A stretch of DNA of 42,115 nucleotides from Mycobacterium attenuatum (GCF_900566085.1 NZ_UPHT01000118.1:1-42115), one strand, 5' to 3'; positions 1 through 10,173 are shown, counted from the stretch's first letter. A program made the numbers and translations. The notes: a model not told the origin generated them from the sequence alone.

Positions 1-1
1 G

Positions 2-139
2 GACGCCTTCTTCATCGGCAACGGCGGCAACGGCGGCGCCGGCGGCCGCGGTTTCGGCGCCGGACCGCCCGGCAAGGGTGGGAGCGGCGGCACCGCCGGG
101 ATCATCGGCTGGGCGGGAAACCCGGGTCCGGACGGTTAA
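2..139 (+). CDS. PE_PGRS family protein, C-terminal end (partial)
   Basis: Only the last 45 codons are in the window. The reading frame gives Gly/Ala/Asn-rich PGRS repeats (GNGGNGGAGG, GGSGGTAG) and ends GWAGNPGPDG before TAA. Such C-terminal repeat domains follow an N-terminal PE domain, which would lie to the left and cannot be seen. PE_PGRS proteins are mycobacterial surface or secreted proteins exported by ESX-5. The stop codon overlaps the stop of the convergent transglutaminase gene in the shared bases TTAA. The position corresponds, as recalled, to PE24 (Rv2408) of M. tuberculosis. Assignment to PE_PGRS rather than PPE or another Gly-rich protein rests on the repeats alone. Confidence 0.8.
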   Translation, partial: DAFFIGNGGNGGAGGRGFGAGPPGKGGSGGTAGIIGWAGNPGPDG

Positions 140-975
140 GCCAACCGGGTGATCTCGACGTCGACGTCGAGGTCGGTTGCGCCCAGCCCCGAGTAGATGC
201 CCTTCAGCGGCGACACGTCGCTGTAGTCGCGTCCGACGCCGACGCTGATGTACTGCTCGGTGATTTCGGTGTCGTGGGTGGGATCGTAATTCCACCACGC
301 GCCCGTCCAGGCCTGAACCCAGGCGTGGCTGCGCCCGGCTACGGCTTTACCGGCCACGGCGTCACGATCGGGATGCAGGTAGCCAGATACGTAGCGTCCG
401 GGAATTCCCATGCTGCGCAACAGGGTCAGCGTCAGGTGGACGAAGTCCTGGCAGACGCCGCGGCCCTGTTCCAGTGCGTCCAGTCCCGTCGAATAGACGC
501 CGGTGGTACCCGGGAGGTACTCCAATTCACTTCGCGCCCAACGAGATGCGGCAGCAACGGATTCGGCGGGATCGTGATACTTGGTGATCCGCCGGCCCAC
601 GGCGGCGATGCGTTTGCTGGTCGGGGTGTACCAGGTGGGGCGCAGCACCTCGTCGAACCGGTCGATCACCGGTACCGAGTGCAGCTCCTCCCAACTGGTT
701 TTGGCCGTCGGCGGCTCGGGGCGCTCGGTCTCGACAACCGACGACGAGGTGACCGTCAGCTGCGTGTGCGGCGCGTGCAGGTCGAACGCCGTCACCGCGG
801 TGCCCCAATAGTCGATATAGCGGTAGGAACGGGTGGCCGGGACGGTTTCGACCCGGTTGAGGATGACGTTTTGGCGGGTGTTGGAGCGCGGCGTCAGCCG
901 GGCCTCGTTGTAGGACGCCGTGACCGGCGACTGGTATGCATACCCGGTGGTGTGTACCACCCGCATTCGCCACAT
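136..975 (-). CDS. Transglutaminase-like cysteine peptidase family protein
   Basis: 279 aa starting MWRMRVVHTTGYAY, with the N-terminal beta-sheet region usual for bacterial transglutaminase-like proteins, then the papain-like core. The catalytic triad is visible: Cys175 in GRGVCQDFVH, His217 in GRSHAWVQAW and Asp231 in NYDPTHD. A longer reading upstream to 1089 exists but overlaps the preceding alpha-E gene. The ATG at 975 shares one base with that gene's TGA, which points to translational coupling. It is the third gene of a three-gene operon with the alpha-E and ATP-grasp proteins. In the family this trio is thought to make and process a peptide-like product, but the substrate is unknown. 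It is the probable orthologue of Rv2409c. Confidence 0.9.
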   Translation of the reverse strand: MWRMRVVHTTGYAYQSPVTASYNEARLTPRSNTRQNVILNRVETVPATRSYRYIDYWGTAVTAFDLHAPHTQLTVTSSSVVETERPEPPTAKTSWEELHSVPVIDRFDEVLRPTWYTPTSKRIAAVGRRITKYHDPAESVAAASRWARSELEYLPGTTGVYSTGLDALEQGRGVCQDFVHLTLTLLRSMGIPGRYVSGYLHPDRDAVAGKAVAGRSHAWVQAWTGAWWNYDPTHDTEITEQYISVGVGRDYSDVSPLKGIYSGLGATDLDVDVEITRLA

Positions 976-1952
976 CAGGATTCCCCTTGCCTGCCGAGTA
1001 GTTGGCCACGCCGGCCCGCGTCGGTCCAGGCCACCCACGGAGATACGTGAAAGTACTGTAACGCCAACGCTTCTCCGACATCCCGGCATGTTCGTTGCAA
1101 GCCGGCCAACCTGTTGTCCAGGGATTCGAGCAGGACACCGGGCTGCACGAACTCAAGTTCACTGCGGGCCTGGCCGAGCAGCCGTTGCGCTTCGGTGGTG
1201 GCCCCGATCCGGCTCTGCGGATTGTGCAGCAATTCGTCGAGGTTGTGTTCGGCCAGCCGCAGCGAGTAGTACACCGAGCGCGGAAACAACCGGTCGAGCA
1301 TCATGAACTCGACCACCCGCGCCGCGTCCAGCACCCCGCGGTAGGTGCGCAGATAGGTGTCGTGCGCGCCGGCCGAGCGCAGCAGGGTCACCCATGCCGG
1401 GGACGACGCGCTGTCTCCCACCCGCGACAACAGCAGGCGCACGGTCATGTCGACCCGCTCAATGGCGCGGCCCAGCAACAAAAACCGGTATCCGTCGTCG
1501 CGGGAAAGCGTCGAGTCGGCAAGCCCGGCGAACATAGCCGCGCGGCCTTCGATGAACGACAGGAATTCATGCGGCCCAAGGCGTTTGGCAGCTCGCTCGC
1601 GCTCCGGCAGCGCATTGTAGGTGGTGTTGAGGCACTCCCAGATCTCGATGGAGGTGACTTCGCGCGCCGACTTCGCGTTCTCACGCGCCGCCGAGATCGC
1701 GGCGACGATCGAGGAGCCGCCCTGGGCGTTGGTGCTGAAAGCCACCAAGTCCGTCAGTGACCACAGGTCGAGTTCGTGGTCGGGGGGCTCGATGCCGAGC
1801 ACCCGCAGCAGCAGCCGGGACGCCTGATCGGGGTCGACGCTGGAGTCTTCGAGCAGTTGGTGCACCGCGACGTCCAGGATGCGCGCCGTGTCGTCGGCGC
1901 GCTCGACGTAGCGACCGATCCAGTACAGCGCTTCAGCATTGCGGGCGAGCAT
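975..1952 (-). CDS. Alpha-E domain-containing protein (DUF403)
   Basis: 325 aa, almost entirely helical, opening MLARNAEALYWIGRYVERADDTARIL, which is the typical start of the alpha-E (DUF403) family. Repeated Glu/Arg-rich helices follow (AIERVDMTVRLLLSRVGD, LDELLHNPQSRIG). No catalytic motif is known for the family; it always travels with circularly permuted ATP-grasp proteins and is assumed to be their partner. Its ATG shares one base with the ATP-grasp stop (TGATG) and its own stop shares one base with the transglutaminase start, so all three genes are coupled. Probable orthologue of Rv2410c. Function in the cell is not established. Confidence 0.9.
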   Translation of the reverse strand: MLARNAEALYWIGRYVERADDTARILDVAVHQLLEDSSVDPDQASRLLLRVLGIEPPDHELDLWSLTDLVAFSTNAQGGSSIVAAISAARENAKSAREVTSIEIWECLNTTYNALPERERAAKRLGPHEFLSFIEGRAAMFAGLADSTLSRDDGYRFLLLGRAIERVDMTVRLLLSRVGDSASSPAWVTLLRSAGAHDTYLRTYRGVLDAARVVEFMMLDRLFPRSVYYSLRLAEHNLDELLHNPQSRIGATTEAQRLLGQARSELEFVQPGVLLESLDNRLAGLQRTCRDVGEALALQYFHVSPWVAWTDAGRRGQLLGRQGES

Positions 1953-3646
1953 CAGTCGGTCGCTTTCTGCTGCTGGGACAGTTCGTTGCGGGACGGCTCG
2001 GTCTGCGGTGGCCCGGGCACCGCCGGGGGCAGTGACCGCACCACCTGGGCGCCGCCCAGCTCACGATCGACCGCGGCAGCCCGGGGCGCCAGCACCCAGG
2101 TGTCCTTGGACCCGCCGCCCTGGCTGGAGTTGACCACCCGTGAGCCCTCCACCAGCGCGACGCGGGTCAGCCCGCCCGGCAGCACCCAGACGTCGTTGCC
2201 GTCGTTGACCGCGAACGGCCGCAGGTCGACATAACGTGGCGCCAGTGATCCCGCCACCCGGGTGGGCACCGTGGACAGCTCCATCATCGGCTGGGCGATC
2301 CAGCTGCGGGGATTGTCGCGAATCTTCTTGCCGACGGTGGCCAGCTCTTTCGCGGTGGCCTGCGGGCCGAAGACGATGCCGTAGCCGCCGGAGCCCTCGA
2401 CCGGCTTGAGCACCAACTCGTCGATTCGGTCCAGAACTTGCTCGCGTTCGTCATCGAGCCAGCACCGATACGTCTCCACATTGGCCAGCAGCGGCTTCTC
2501 GTGCAGGTAGTACTCGATCATGGTGGGCACGTAGGTGTAGACCAGCTTGTCGTCGGCGACACCGTTGCCGATCGAACTGGAGATGACGACATTGCCGGCG
2601 CGTGCGGCGTTGACCAGACCCGCCACCCCGAGCACCGAGTCGGCGCGGAACTGCAGCGGGTCCAGGTACGCGTCGTCGATGCGCCGGTAGATGACGTCGA
2701 CCTGGCGCTCCCCCTCGGTGGTACGCATGTACACCTGGTTGTCGCGGCAGAACAGGTCGCGACCTTCGACCAACTCCACACCCATCTGGCGAGCCAGCAG
2801 CGAATGCTCGAAGTAGGCCGAGTTGTAGACCCCGGGCGTCAGGACCACCACCGTCGGATCGGCCTCGTTGGTGGCCGCCGAGTTGCGCAGCGCGCGCAGC
2901 AGGTGCGCGGGATAGTCGTCGACGGCGCGGACCCGGTGCGTGGCGAACAGGTTCGGAAAGACCCGCGCCATGGTGCGCCGGTTCTCCAGGACGTAGGACA
3001 CTCCCGACGGCGAGCGCAGGTTGTCCTCCAGCACCCGGAAGTCGCCGCGGTCGTCGCGGATCACGTCGATGCCGGCCACATGGATGCGCACCCCGTTGGG
3101 CGGAACGATCCCCACCGCCTCACGGTGGAAGTGCTCACAGGAGGTCACCAGGCGACGTGGGATCGCGCCGTCGCGCAGGATTTCCTGGTCACCATAGATG
3201 TCGTCGAGATACATCTCGAGGGCCTTGACCCGCTGGATGATGCCGCGCTCCAGCCGCGCCCACTCGGCCGCCGAGATCACCCGGGGCACCAGGTCGAGCG
3301 GGAAGGGCCGCTCCTGACCCGACAGCGAAAAGGTGATGCCCTGGTCGATGAACGCCCGGCCCAGCGCATCGGCTCGCGCTTTGAGCTCCGACGCGTCGGT
3401 GGGCGCCAGCTCGGCGTAGATGCCTTTGTAGGGGCCACGAACGTTGCCCTGCGCGTCGAACATCTCGTCGAAGGCCATCGCATAACCATCCGAGACATCC
3501 GAGCTACCCGAGTTGTCCGGGGCATCCGGGATAGGCGAGTTGTCCGAGCCAGCTGACTTGCGGTAGCCGTCGAAGATGCGCTCCGAACTGGCGGCTGATC
3601 GCCGGCTGCTCGCTTCAATCGCGTCAGAGAGACTCACCCGTGTCAT
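1952..3646 (-). CDS. Circularly permuted ATP-grasp protein (peptide/amide ligase-like)
   Basis: 564 aa. After a Ser/Asp-rich low-complexity N-terminus (about residues 15-52) comes the signature DEMFDAQGNVRGPYKGIY of circularly permuted type 2 ATP-grasp proteins. It is followed by a central core with FRVLEDNLRSPSGVSYVLENR and LVLKPVEGSGGYGIVFGP, a glycine-rich nucleotide-binding segment. These enzymes are predicted to form amide bonds using ATP; no substrate is known here. It is the first gene of the operon with the alpha-E and transglutaminase genes and is divergent from rpsT across about 137 bp. Probable orthologue of Rv2411c. Identity of the family is certain by motif; the reaction is inferred. 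Confidence 0.92.
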   Translation of the reverse strand: MTRVSLSDAIEASSRRSAASSERIFDGYRKSAGSDNSPIPDAPDNSGSSDVSDGYAMAFDEMFDAQGNVRGPYKGIYAELAPTDASELKARADALGRAFIDQGITFSLSGQERPFPLDLVPRVISAAEWARLERGIIQRVKALEMYLDDIYGDQEILRDGAIPRRLVTSCEHFHREAVGIVPPNGVRIHVAGIDVIRDDRGDFRVLEDNLRSPSGVSYVLENRRTMARVFPNLFATHRVRAVDDYPAHLLRALRNSAATNEADPTVVVLTPGVYNSAYFEHSLLARQMGVELVEGRDLFCRDNQVYMRTTEGERQVDVIYRRIDDAYLDPLQFRADSVLGVAGLVNAARAGNVVISSSIGNGVADDKLVYTYVPTMIEYYLHEKPLLANVETYRCWLDDEREQVLDRIDELVLKPVEGSGGYGIVFGPQATAKELATVGKKIRDNPRSWIAQPMMELSTVPTRVAGSLAPRYVDLRPFAVNDGNDVWVLPGGLTRVALVEGSRVVNSSQGGGSKDTWVLAPRAAAVDRELGGAQVVRSLPPAVPGPPQTEPSRNELSQQQKATD

Positions 3647-3688
3647 GGTGCCTCACTTGGGCGTTTCAGCAGGCCAGGGACTGGTCTT

Positions 3689-3718
3689 TTGGGCGAAAAC
3701 GTAACCGACTGCTAACCT
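3689..3718 (+). promoter_or_regulatory. Candidate SigA-type promoter of rpsT
   Basis: A TTGGGC -35-like hexamer at 3689-3694 and a TAACCT -10 (TANNNT type) at 3713-3718 are separated by 18 bp, about 65 bp before the rpsT start codon. The assignment is by eye and has no experimental support. Confidence 0.4.
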
Positions 3719-3783
3719 GAGCAGTCGTTGTCGGGCGACAGGGGCGCCCGAGTGATCCCCGAATCAACATAAGGAATCAACGC

Positions 3784-4047
3784 GTGGCCAACATCAAGTC
3801 GCAGCAAAAGCGCAACCGGACAAACGAACGCGCCAGACTGCGCAACAAGTCCGTGAAGTCGTCGCTGCGTACCGCTGTGCGGGCGTTCCGCGAAGCAGCG
3901 CACGCCGGCGACAAAGACAAGGCCGCGCAGCTCTTGGCGTCGACCAACCGCAAGCTGGACAAAGCGGCCAGCAAAGGTGTGATCCACAAGAACCAGGCGG
4001 CCAACAAGAAGTCGGCCCTGGCGCGGGCTCTCAACAAGCTCGGCTGA
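3784..4047 (+). CDS. rpsT: 30S ribosomal protein S20
   Basis: 87 aa, Lys/Arg-rich, beginning MANIKSQQKRNRTNERARLRNKS and ending KKSALARALNKLG. This is the standard S20 sequence and length. S20 binds 16S rRNA during early assembly of the small subunit. The GTG start follows an AAGGAA-like ribosome binding site (bases around 3772-3777). The gene is monocistronic, divergent from the ATP-grasp operon, and only 4 bp separate its stop from the convergent holA stop. No room is left for a separate terminator between them. Confidence 0.98.
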   Translation: MANIKSQQKRNRTNERARLRNKSVKSSLRTAVRAFREAAHAGDKDKAAQLLASTNRKLDKAASKGVIHKNQAANKKSALARALNKLG

Positions 4048-4051
4048 GTCG

Positions 4052-5041
4052 TCAGTTCCGGTCGGCGACCAACTCGGCCACTTTCCTGACCGCAGATTCC
4101 AGCGCGTAGTCGGCGTCGGCGACGGCGCCCTTGACGTTGGCGTTGAGTTCGGCGACCAGCCGCATCGCCGTTGCCACCTTGTCGCGTGACCAACGCCGGG
4201 CCTGTTTTTGCGCTTTCTGCACCCGCCACGGCGGCATGCCCAGTTGCGCCGCCAGACGGTACGGGTCGCCGGACAACGGACCCACTCGACCGATCGTGTG
4301 CACGGCTTCGGCCAGCGCATCGGCCAGCACCACCAGCGGCTCGCCACGCATCATGGCCCAGCGCAGCGCTTCGGCAGCTCCCGCGACATCGCCAGTTACG
4401 GCTTTGTCGGCGATGTCGAATCCCTTCACTTCTGCCTTGCCGCTGTGATAGCGGCGCACCGCCGTCACGTCGACGTGACCGCCGGTGTCGGCGACCAGCT
4501 GCGAGCAGGCCGCGGCGAGTTCGCGCAGATCGGAGCCGACCGCGTCGAGCAAGGCCGTCACGGTCTCGTCGTCGACCTTGATGCGCAGGCAGCGAAATTC
4601 GCCGCGGACGAATTCGACACGTTCGCTGAGTTTGGTGATTCGCGCGCACGGATGCACCTGTGCACCCAGCGACTGCAGCTGACCGGCCAGGGCTTTGGCC
4701 CGCCCGCCGCCGGAGTGCACCACCACCAGCACAGTGCCCTGCGGCAGGTCGGCAGCGGTCGACGTGATCATCGCGACGGCATCCTTGCCGGCCTCGGCGG
4801 CGGCCTCCAGCACGACGATCCGCTCGTCGGCGAACAACGACGGGCTGAGGAGCTCGGCGAGCTCATAGGTGCTGACATCGCCGGCCCGTAGGCGGTTGAT
4901 CGGTACATCATCGGCGCCCGGGCCGACGCCCGGGCCGGCGCCGGCCCGTTGCCGCGCCGACCGCAGTATCTCCGCAACCGCCCTTTCGACCAGCAATTCT
5001 TCGTCGCCCAGGACCAAGTGCAACGGCGAAAGTTCTGTCAC
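4052..5041 (-). CDS. holA: DNA polymerase III subunit delta
   Basis: 329 aa. N-terminal sequence LHLVLGDEELLVERAVAEIL is typical of the delta subunit. Later segments fit the family: the AAA+-like core without a Walker A motif, LREVAAACSQL-like collar helices, and DPYRLAAQLGMPPWRVQKAQ near the C-terminus. Delta opens the beta sliding clamp within the clamp-loader complex during replication. The GTG start at 5041 lies 12 bp after the comEC stop, so it is probably co-transcribed with comEA-comEC. Corresponds to Rv2413c. Confidence 0.95.
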   Translation of the reverse strand: MTELSPLHLVLGDEELLVERAVAEILRSARQRAGAGPGVGPGADDVPINRLRAGDVSTYELAELLSPSLFADERIVVLEAAAEAGKDAVAMITSTAADLPQGTVLVVVHSGGGRAKALAGQLQSLGAQVHPCARITKLSERVEFVRGEFRCLRIKVDDETVTALLDAVGSDLRELAAACSQLVADTGGHVDVTAVRRYHSGKAEVKGFDIADKAVTGDVAGAAEALRWAMMRGEPLVVLADALAEAVHTIGRVGPLSGDPYRLAAQLGMPPWRVQKAQKQARRWSRDKVATAMRLVAELNANVKGAVADADYALESAVRKVAELVADRN

Positions 5042-5053
5042 TCCACGATGGTG

Positions 5054-6637
5054 TCACGACGGGCCGACCAATCCCGCCAGTGACCACGCCAGCAGGCATC
5101 CCAGGGCGGCCACGAGCGCCGACCTCGCCGCCATGCGAAACCACCGGAATCGCCACAGCGCAACCACGCACACGGTGGCCCCGCCGACGACCACCGCCCC
5201 GGCCAGGCCGTCGGGTACCGGGACCGTCGCTGCCGGCACACCGGCCGCCCAATGCGCCACCCGTAACACCCACCACACCTCCGGCCCGGTGAAGCGGATC
5301 AGCAGCTGCGCCCCGGTCGGCCACAGAACGGCCAGGGCGGCTGCCGCGCTACCCAGCACGGCGATGGGTGCGATCATCGATGCCACTGCGAGGTTGGCGA
5401 CCACCGCAACCAGACTGAATCGGCCGGAGATCGCGGCAACCAGCGGGGCGGTCGCCAGCTGCGCGGCAGCGGCGACGGCGAGCGCATCCGCCAGCGGTTT
5501 GGGCAAGCCGCGGCCGGCCAGCCGAGCTGACCATCGCGGAGCGACGACGACCAGCGCGGCCGTTGCCACCACCGAAAGCGTGAAACCCATGTCGATGGCC
5601 AGCTGCGGGGCCGTGGCCATCAGCACCAAAACCGTGGCCGACAGCGCCGGAATCGCTTGCCGACGACGGGAAGTCAGCATCCCCGCTAGCCCTATCGCGC
5701 CCATCAGGGCCGCACGCAACACGCTAGCCGTCGGCTGCACCACGACCACAAACGCCGCCAATGCGCCCCCGGCCAGCCCGACGGCGGTGCGCAATCCGAT
5801 CAGTCGTGCCGTAAACAGCACCGCCGCACAGACGATGGTGACGTTGGCACCCGACACCGCCGTCAGATGCGTCAGCCCCGCCGCGCGAAACTCGCGGTTG
5901 GTCCCGGAGCTGACTGCCGACGTGTCACCAAGCACCAGCGCGGGCAGCATCGCAGCCTGATCGCCGGGCAACACCTCCCTAACCGCTGCGGCAAACCGTC
6001 CGCGCACGGTATGCGCGGCGCGGTGCACCGCACCGGCACGACCCGCGGACACGGTTCCGGGCCGGCCCACCGCGTTGAGCACCGCGACCGTCAGGTCCCG
6101 GCGCTTCGGGCGGGTGATGAGGGCGGTGAACCGTATCGGCTGGCCTGACATCAGTTCTCCGAATTCCGAGGTGCGCGCGAAAACAACTACCCTGCCGGAT
6201 ATTTCGTCGTCCTGCAGCCGCTGGATGGTCCCCCGGAACATCACTCGGCCGCTCCCCAGCGGCAGGACGCTGTCGCTGGGCGTGACCGTCACCGGAACCG
6301 ATGTTCCGAACGCGGCGCTGATGGGGTGGTGCGCGACCGAATCGGCTCGTATCGCGACGGCGAACCCGTACCCCGCGCCCACCACACCGATCGCCGCGAG
6401 GGCCGCGCTGATGGCGCGCAATCGTGGCGGGCAGCTCGGCCGGCGCGCGGCATGCCACCACAGCGCAGCCGAGCCGGCAGCCAGTAGCAGACAGCAGGTT
6501 CCGCACGCCCAGCCGACCGGCCAACCGATCCCCGCGGCGGTCACCATCCAACTGGTCAACGCGGCCGGGACCAGGCGCACATCCAGTCGCGCGGCGCCGC
6601 CCGCCGCGGGGTCCGTCGGTCCGGTAAGCGGATACAC
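5054..6637 (-). CDS. comEC: ComEC/Rec2 family competence-type membrane protein, short form
   Basis: About 527 aa from a GTG at 6637, 5 bp after the comEA stop. The frame stays open further upstream but would run inside comEA. Many hydrophobic segments surround the Competence domain core, including GDTSAVSSGTNREFRAAGLTHLTAVSGANVTI, the conserved lumenal motif of ComEC proteins. The C-terminal metallo-beta-lactamase domain of Bacillus ComEC is absent, as in Rv2414c. The family forms the channel through which single-stranded DNA enters the cytoplasm in competent bacteria. Natural competence is not established in slow-growing mycobacteria, so the actual role is uncertain. Confidence 0.88.
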   Translation of the reverse strand: MYPLTGPTDPAAGGAARLDVRLVPAALTSWMVTAAGIGWPVGWACGTCCLLLAAGSAALWWHAARRPSCPPRLRAISAALAAIGVVGAGYGFAVAIRADSVAHHPISAAFGTSVPVTVTPSDSVLPLGSGRVMFRGTIQRLQDDEISGRVVVFARTSEFGELMSGQPIRFTALITRPKRRDLTVAVLNAVGRPGTVSAGRAGAVHRAAHTVRGRFAAAVREVLPGDQAAMLPALVLGDTSAVSSGTNREFRAAGLTHLTAVSGANVTIVCAAVLFTARLIGLRTAVGLAGGALAAFVVVVQPTASVLRAALMGAIGLAGMLTSRRRQAIPALSATVLVLMATAPQLAIDMGFTLSVVATAALVVVAPRWSARLAGRGLPKPLADALAVAAAAQLATAPLVAAISGRFSLVAVVANLAVASMIAPIAVLGSAAAALAVLWPTGAQLLIRFTGPEVWWVLRVAHWAAGVPAATVPVPDGLAGAVVVGGATVCVVALWRFRWFRMAARSALVAALGCLLAWSLAGLVGPS

Positions 6638-6642
6638 CGGCG

Positions 6643-7521
6643 TCAGACACGGACCAGCGACCGCAGTTTGTCCAGCCGCGCCGGGCCGATGCCGTCGACG
6701 TCGGCGAGCTGGTCGACGCTGGTGAACTTGCCGTTGGCTTGCCGCCACGCGACGATCGCTGCCGCGGTGACCGGACCGATACCGGGCAGGGTGTCCAGCT
6801 GCTCCACGGTCGCGGTGTTCAGGTCGATCACCTCGGAGGGTTTGGAGCTCGGCTGGGGACCTGGATGCGGGCCGCCCGAGGTGGCCGTCCCCGGCGCCGG
6901 GGTGGCGGCGCCGATCGAGCTGCGCAGCGTGATCGGTTGCCCCGCAACCGGCGCCAGCCCGACCACGATCTGCTCCCCGTCGACCAGCGGGCGAGCCATG
7001 TTCAGGCCGATGGTGTCCGCACCATCGGCCGCTCCGCCGGCGGCCTGCAGCGCGTCGGCGATCCGCGCCCCCGGCGCCAGGGTGACTAGGCCCGGGGCGT
7101 GCACCAGGCCGACGACGCTGACCACCACCGGCCGGTCCAGGGCAGGCGGCTGTCCCGCGGTCGCCGACGGTCTCGGACCACTGCCCGGCGACCCTGAAAC
7201 TCGTTCGACCGCAGGTAGTTTGGCCGACATTACCGGCGCAGGCCGGTCTCGAACCAAGGTGAACACGGTAACCAGTACCGCCAGGGCGGCGACAAGTGCC
7301 AACGCGACGGCACCGGCGCGTCCCGGATCGGCGCGCACCTTGGCCAGCCATCCACGGCTACCTGGCGTCTCCGGAAGCCAGCGCGGCAACAGCGAGTTCG
7401 GGTCGTCGTCCGGGCCTTCGTCGCAGCCCTCGGCTTCGGCGGCGGGGTTGGCGGCTGGCCGGCCATCCGGGTCAGTCCGAAGCCGGCGGTGCAGGCGCTC
7501 GGCTGGCAGTTCAGTTCGCAT
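6643..7521 (-). CDS. comEA: ComEA-like helix-hairpin-helix DNA-binding protein
   Basis: 292 aa from ATG 7521 (MRTELPAERLHRRL). A cytoplasmic N-terminus of about 68 residues is followed by a single membrane span (about 69-90), a SLBB-type domain (about 131-188, VVVSVVGLVHAPGLVTLAPG) and a Pro/Gly-rich linker. A C-terminal helix-hairpin-helix pair (about 230-292) carries IDLNTATVEQL, LPGIGPVTAAAI and VDGIGPARLDKL. This is the architecture of ComEA, the membrane-anchored double-stranded DNA receptor that works with ComEC. The start is chosen because upstream codons look non-coding and run toward the divergent fadE gene. Corresponds to Rv2415c. Confidence 0.9.
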   Translation of the reverse strand: MRTELPAERLHRRLRTDPDGRPAANPAAEAEGCDEGPDDDPNSLLPRWLPETPGSRGWLAKVRADPGRAGAVALALVAALAVLVTVFTLVRDRPAPVMSAKLPAVERVSGSPGSGPRPSATAGQPPALDRPVVVSVVGLVHAPGLVTLAPGARIADALQAAGGAADGADTIGLNMARPLVDGEQIVVGLAPVAGQPITLRSSIGAATPAPGTATSGGPHPGPQPSSKPSEVIDLNTATVEQLDTLPGIGPVTAAAIVAWRQANGKFTSVDQLADVDGIGPARLDKLRSLVRV

Positions 7522-7847
7522 GGCGCCGACCGTAGGCGCCCCGGCCACCACCACGATCCCCCACCACAGCGTCGCGGTCCCCGTCTGTGGATGAAACCCG
7601 GGCTGTGCATCGGTGACGTTGCCGCGATCAACGCCGCCAACCAGGACGTGCGCCCCGCGACCATTGGCAAGGGGCCGCAACCGGCGGCCTCGGCGTCGCG
7701 GCTTGGCTGACCGATGTTGCACGCCCCGGTGGACGTTGCACGCCACCGGGCGCCTAACGTGCAGGGCAGGACTGCCGGAGGCCATGTGGATGGGTTCCAG
7801 CTGCGCAAGATGCCCCACACCGGTGGTCTCCCGACACAGGAGGACCG
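7522..7847. other. Divergent intergenic region between comEA and the fadE pair
   Basis: 326 bp with no convincing gene. It must hold promoters for comEA (minus) and the acyl-CoA dehydrogenase operon (plus). The right edge ends with a strong AGGAGG ribosome binding site just before the fadE ATG. A hairpin-forming inverted repeat within a short direct repeat lies at 7713-7750 and is listed separately. Confidence 0.6.
7725..7750. promoter_or_regulatory. Inverted repeat upstream of the fadE pair, candidate operator
   Basis: Arms CCCGGTGG (7725-7732) and CCACCGGG (7743-7750) are perfect inverted copies separated by 10 bp. The segment also contains a direct repeat of GTTGCACGCC, at 7716-7725 and 7735-7744. 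It lies about 100 bp before the first fadE start. It may bind a regulator acting from elsewhere, since no regulator gene is adjacent. Confidence 0.35.
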
Positions 7848-9014
<1,167 letters not shown>

Positions 9015-9021
9015 GGCAGTC

Positions 9022-10131
9022 ATGGACTTTCAGCTGAGCCACGAGCAGACGCTGCTACGCGACACCACCCGCGACTTGCTGTCGCGCAGTTACGACGCGG
9101 AGAGCCGCAACAAAGTCATCGGCACCGAGCTCGGCTGGAGCCGGGAGGTGTGGAGTCAACTGGCCGACACCGGGATTTTGAGCCTCGGATTCGACCCGGC
9201 CGAGTCCGGGCAGATCGAGATCATGGTCGTGATGACCGAAGTCGGGCGGCGCCTGGCGCCCGAACCCGTGATGCATGCCGCGCTGGCGCCCGGCGCGCTC
9301 ATCGCCGGGCTGGGCAACGACGCACAGCTCCAGCTACTCGACGACGTCGCCGCCGGGCAGCGGTTGCTCGCATTCGCACACCTCGAGCCAGGCCACCGGA
9401 GGCCATCAGCCGGCATCTCGACTCGCGCGGTGCGGCAAGGAGATTCGTGGCTTCTCAGCGGGCGCAAGAATCCGGTACTGGCCGGTGACTGCGCCAACAC
9501 GCTGGTGGTCAGCGCCGCGCTACCCGACGGCGGTGTCGGCTTGTTCCTGGTCGACACCCAGACTGTCACCCGTCATCCGTATCCGACGTTCGACGCCCAC
9601 CGCGGCGCCCAGGTCGACCTGGACCAGACCCCCGGTGAACCTCTGGGTGAGGCCGCCCAAGACGCGTCACCGGCGATCCGCGACACCATCATTCGTTTCC
9701 AGTCGGCATTGTGCTCCGAAGCGGTCGGCGCGATGTCCGAAGCCCTGCGCCTGACCACCGACTACCTCAAGACCCGCAAGCAATTCGGCGTCACGCTCAA
9801 CAAGTTCCAGGCGCTGACCCAGCGTGCCGCCGACATGTACGTGTCGCTGGAAATGGCCCGCAGCATGGATCTCTACGCCGCGATGTCGATCGCCGACGGC
9901 AACCTCGACCCGCTGATCGCGTCCCGGGCCAAGCTGCAGGTGGGCCGGTCCGCACGGCACACCGCGCAGGAATCGATCCAGCTGCACGGCGGCATCGGCA
10001 TGACCGCGGAATATCCGGTGGGGCACTACGCGGCCCGGCTCACCGCGATCGAGCACACACTGGGTTCCAGCCAGGACCATCTGCACGTCCTCATCGACCA
10101 CCTCGCCGACTACGACCTTGTCCGGCTTTGA
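9022..10131 (+). CDS. Acyl-CoA dehydrogenase, beta-type subunit (FadE family)
   Basis: 369 aa from ATG 9022 (MDFQLSHEQTLLRDTTRDLL); the frame is open further left but overlaps the first fadE. Typical C-terminal domain motifs are TRKQFGVTLNKFQALTQRAADMYV and QLHGGIGMTAEYPVGHYAARL. Neither known catalytic Glu position is convincingly filled: the C-terminal YEGT equivalent reads TLGSSQ. This suggests a structural, FAD-sharing partner of the upstream protein, as in two-subunit mycobacterial FadEs. The VOC-fold gene follows after about 42 bp in the same direction. Confidence 0.92.
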   Translation: MDFQLSHEQTLLRDTTRDLLSRSYDAESRNKVIGTELGWSREVWSQLADTGILSLGFDPAESGQIEIMVVMTEVGRRLAPEPVMHAALAPGALIAGLGNDAQLQLLDDVAAGQRLLAFAHLEPGHRRPSAGISTRAVRQGDSWLLSGRKNPVLAGDCANTLVVSAALPDGGVGLFLVDTQTVTRHPYPTFDAHRGAQVDLDQTPGEPLGEAAQDASPAIRDTIIRFQSALCSEAVGAMSEALRLTTDYLKTRKQFGVTLNKFQALTQRAADMYVSLEMARSMDLYAAMSIADGNLDPLIASRAKLQVGRSARHTAQESIQLHGGIGMTAEYPVGHYAARLTAIEHTLGSSQDHLHVLIDHLADYDLVRL

Positions 10132-10173
10132 ACCGGCCGCCAACACGGGTGGCCGAACCGTCGTATCGGCGAC

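Noticed and set aside
274..1050. Plus-strand frame of 258 codons opposite the transglutaminase
   Set aside because: It is a GC-skew shadow of the real gene, with no recognisable domain; the minus-strand protein has an intact catalytic triad.
6638..7351. Long N-terminal extension of ComEC
   Set aside because: This part of the frame lies within comEA, whose helix-hairpin-helix domain is unmistakable; the extension has no membrane segments.
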